A stretch of 6,659 nt of DNA from positions 1 through 6,659 of the forward strand of contig JAPPHW010000102.1 of the NCBI GenBank assembly GCA_028820945.1. Direction: 5' to 3'. A program made the position numbers and the translations under genes. The notes below the pieces were generated by a model, which worked only from the letters and a program-made list of their open reading frames with translations, searched no databases and had not been told where the DNA came from. Within the stretch, counting starts at the first letter, position 1, and every line of letters begins with the position of its first letter. Source of the stretch: Defluviicoccus sp. (GTDB lineage Bacteria > Pseudomonadota > Alphaproteobacteria > MPNO01). Positions 5,042-6,659 of this stretch are shown in pieces.

Positions 5042-5806
5042 TCAGACCTTCGCGAAATCGGGGCACCATTTGAGGATGCCGTCCTGGTAGCTCTCCCGGT
5101 CGCGGTGGGCCGCGGCCCAGCGCGCGACGTTGGGGTAGTTCTCGAACGGGTAGCCGCACCCGTCGAGCACGAAGTGCACGGGGATCCACGAAATATCGGC
5201 CAGGGTGTAGCGGCCGCCCATGATCCATTCGCCCTCCGCCAGGGCGTCTTCGAGCTTCGCGAAACACGCCTCCAGCGTCTTGCGCGCCCGGGCGACATCC
5301 TCCTCGCCGAACGCGCTGGCGCCGGCGTGTCTTGCGTGGAATTCCCTGAGTTCCTCGTTGGTCTGGAGCTCGTCGTATTTTTTCTGTTCCTCGGCGGTCT
5401 TCTTCAGCTTCTTCTGCATCTTGGTGGCGTAGACATAGGGCTTGACCGCCGGCACATGGATCGACGCGGCGAGGCGAAGCCATGCGAGCATCCCGTCTTC
5501 GTCGTCCGCCGCGCGCAGCGAGGGCTCGGGATAGGTCTCGTCGAGATAGTCGATGATGTCGTTGGACTCGATATGGACAACGCCGTTGTCGATCAGGGTC
5601 GGCACCAGCCCGTTCGGATTGATGCCGAAATAGTCGTCCGAAACGTTCTCCTTCAGCTTCAGGTCGAGATGATGGCTCGTCCAGGGCAGACCCTTCTCCG
5701 CCAGCGTCATGCGGACCCGCATCGAGCAGTTCGAGATATCGCCGTGGTAGAGGTGGATCCCCTCCAATGTCTCGACCGATTTGTCGGCCGGAACGATGAC
5801 CGCCAT
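5042..5806 (-). CDS. Glutathione S-transferase family protein
   Basis: A 254-residue cytosolic two-domain GST. The N-terminal thioredoxin-like domain starts after about 15 extra residues at GIHLYHGDISNCSMRVRM, with Ser25/Cys27/Ser28 as candidate thiol-stabilising residues. It contains NPNGLVPTL (63-71, the cis-proline loop) and ESNDIIDYLDE (80-90, gamma-glutamyl contact). The helical domain includes the folding signature TLADISW (201-207). Residues about 125-160 form a strongly charged, helix-prone insert (KMQKKLKKTAEEQKK onward) that is longer than in small GSTs. The family conjugates glutathione to electrophiles or uses it in isomerase or ether-cleaving reactions; the substrate is not predictable. 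The ATG at 5806 follows GGAG by about ten bases. A TTGACA lies upstream (5879-5874), but no good -10 is seen at the right distance. The gene diverges from the acyl-CoA synthetase gene across 152 bases. Confidence 0.9.
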   Translation of the reverse strand: MAVIVPADKSVETLEGIHLYHGDISNCSMRVRMTLAEKGLPWTSHHLDLKLKENVSDDYFGINPNGLVPTLIDNGVVHIESNDIIDYLDETYPEPSLRAADDEDGMLAWLRLAASIHVPAVKPYVYATKMQKKLKKTAEEQKKYDELQTNEELREFHARHAGASAFGEEDVARARKTLEACFAKLEDALAEGEWIMGGRYTLADISWIPVHFVLDGCGYPFENYPNVARWAAAHRDRESYQDGILKWCPDFAKV

Positions 5807-5958
5807 GGCAGGGCTCTCCGTTGCTCCCGGGCACGAGGCCCGCGCCGGCAGTCTGGGTCGCGCCCGATCCGGGTGTCAATCGGCGTTCCCCCGCTTCAAT
5901 CCGTCGCGCCGGGGTGGCATGATCGCCCGCGCGTCACAACCCAGCGGACGAGGGCTCG

Positions 5959-6659
5959 ATGTTCGGCAAGACGATCGGCGATATCCCCGGCGAGGCGGCG
6001 GCTAGGTTCGGCGACAAGACCGCGCTGATCTTCGGCGGGCGCGAGGTGTCGTTCGCGGAGGTCGACCGGCTCTCGGCCCGGGTCGCGAGCGGGCTCCGCG
6101 GGCTCGGCGTCGAGCCGGGCGACCGGGTGACGCTCTATGCGCAGAACAGCGTCGAGTGGATCGTGAGCTACTACGCGATCGCCAGGGCGGGCGGGGTAAT
6201 CAACCCGATCAACGTGATGCTGACCCCGGACGAGGTCGCCTACGTGGTGAAGGATTGCGGCGCCAGGGTGCTGTTCACCACCGCCGACCGGGCGGCGCCG
6301 ATCCTGCCGCTCAAGGAAGAGGGGCATCTGGCCGAGATCGTGGTGTTCGGCGAGGCGGACGGCGCGGCCTCGTTCGACGATCTCGCCGATTCCGGCTCGA
6401 ACGAATTCGCGCCCGCGAAGGTCGATCCCGAATCGCTTTCCACCATCTGCTACACCTCGGGCACGACGGGGTTTCCCAAGGGCGCGATGCTGAGCCATCG
6501 CTCGGTGGTGCTGAACGCGGCGGTGACGGCGGCGATGAACGTGCGCGCCGGGGACGACGTGCAGCTGACCGCCCTTCCGTGCGCGCATGTCTATGGCGGC
6601 ACGTTGATGAACCTCAACTTCCTGTTCGGCTCGACGCTGGTGCTCTACGAGAAGTTCGA
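5959..6659 (+). CDS. AMP-forming acyl-CoA synthetase (AMP-binding enzyme), 3' end outside window
   Basis: The first 233 complete codons of an ANL-superfamily ligase, normally 500 or more residues, which activates a carboxylic acid with ATP and passes it to coenzyme A. Visible marks are an N-terminal start typical of long-chain acyl-CoA ligases (DIPGEAAARFGDKTAL), NSVEWIVSYYAIARAGG (63-79), INPINVMLTPDEVAYVV (81-97), the phosphate-binding loop YTSGTTGFPKGAMLSH (165-180) and the following LPCAHVYGG (207-215). The adenylate-binding, hinge and catalytic lysine motifs lie outside the window. The ATG at 5959 follows GAGGG by about four to five bases and directly precedes the conserved N-terminus. 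Chain-length preference cannot be told. It diverges from the GST gene, and the two may share control. Confidence 0.9.
   Translation, partial: MFGKTIGDIPGEAAARFGDKTALIFGGREVSFAEVDRLSARVASGLRGLGVEPGDRVTLYAQNSVEWIVSYYAIARAGGVINPINVMLTPDEVAYVVKDCGARVLFTTADRAAPILPLKEEGHLAEIVVFGEADGAASFDDLADSGSNEFAPAKVDPESLSTICYTSGTTGFPKGAMLSHRSVVLNAAVTAAMNVRAGDDVQLTALPCAHVYGGTLMNLNFLFGSTLVLYEKF

Noticed and set aside
5851..5879. Promoter for the GST gene from TTGACA (5879-5874)
   Set aside because: At 16-18 bases the -10 would be CCCAGA, CCAGAC or CAGACT, none convincing, so only the -35-like box is mentioned under the gene.
5015..6028. Plus-strand 337-codon open frame
   Set aside because: It lies opposite the GST gene, which has clear GST motifs, and runs into the acyl-CoA synthetase in another frame.

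Overview
The window looks like chromosomal DNA of a GC-rich alphaproteobacterium. The evidence is strongly GC-biased coding sequence, the families of the intact genes (cobalamin-independent methionine synthase-like protein, MBL-fold hydrolase, glutathione S-transferase, acyl-CoA synthetase), and three copies of a 'tgcccgga...tccgggcatgacgg' palindrome of the kind scattered through alphaproteobacterial intergenic DNA. The genus cannot be told from the sequence.

Layout. Left flank (1-1908): a MetE-like protein on the minus strand, cut by the window edge, diverges from an MBL-fold hydrolase on the plus strand across a 55-base gap with overlapping, oppositely directed -10 boxes. Middle (about 2095-4940): an accessory stretch in visible decay. 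It holds a DUF6338-like membrane protein gene that has lost its middle and changed frame; an apparently intact DUF5131 (phage Gp37/Gp68, three-Cys motif) gene; a HEPN-like gene joined to it by a TAGTG stop/start overlap but split by an in-frame TAG; an inverted pair of 35-base palindromic repeats in gene-poor DNA; and, on the minus strand, a PIN-domain toxin-like gene broken by a one-base deletion, with its small partner gene overlapping its end. Right flank (5042-6659): a glutathione S-transferase (minus) and an AMP-forming acyl-CoA synthetase (plus, cut by the window edge) diverge from a 152-base gap.

The HEPN-like gene (3443-3922) is about 40 % GC by eye, against a much higher value for nearly everything else. 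The change falls almost exactly at its start codon, suggesting separate acquisition. The flanking genes look like ordinary housekeeping or catabolic functions. The middle looks like a small defence or toxin-antitoxin type island in which three of five genes are disrupted. The DUF5131/HEPN-like pair is the best candidate for an undescribed two-gene unit, although this copy may be inactive.

No tRNA, rRNA, CRISPR array, transposase gene or replication origin was seen.
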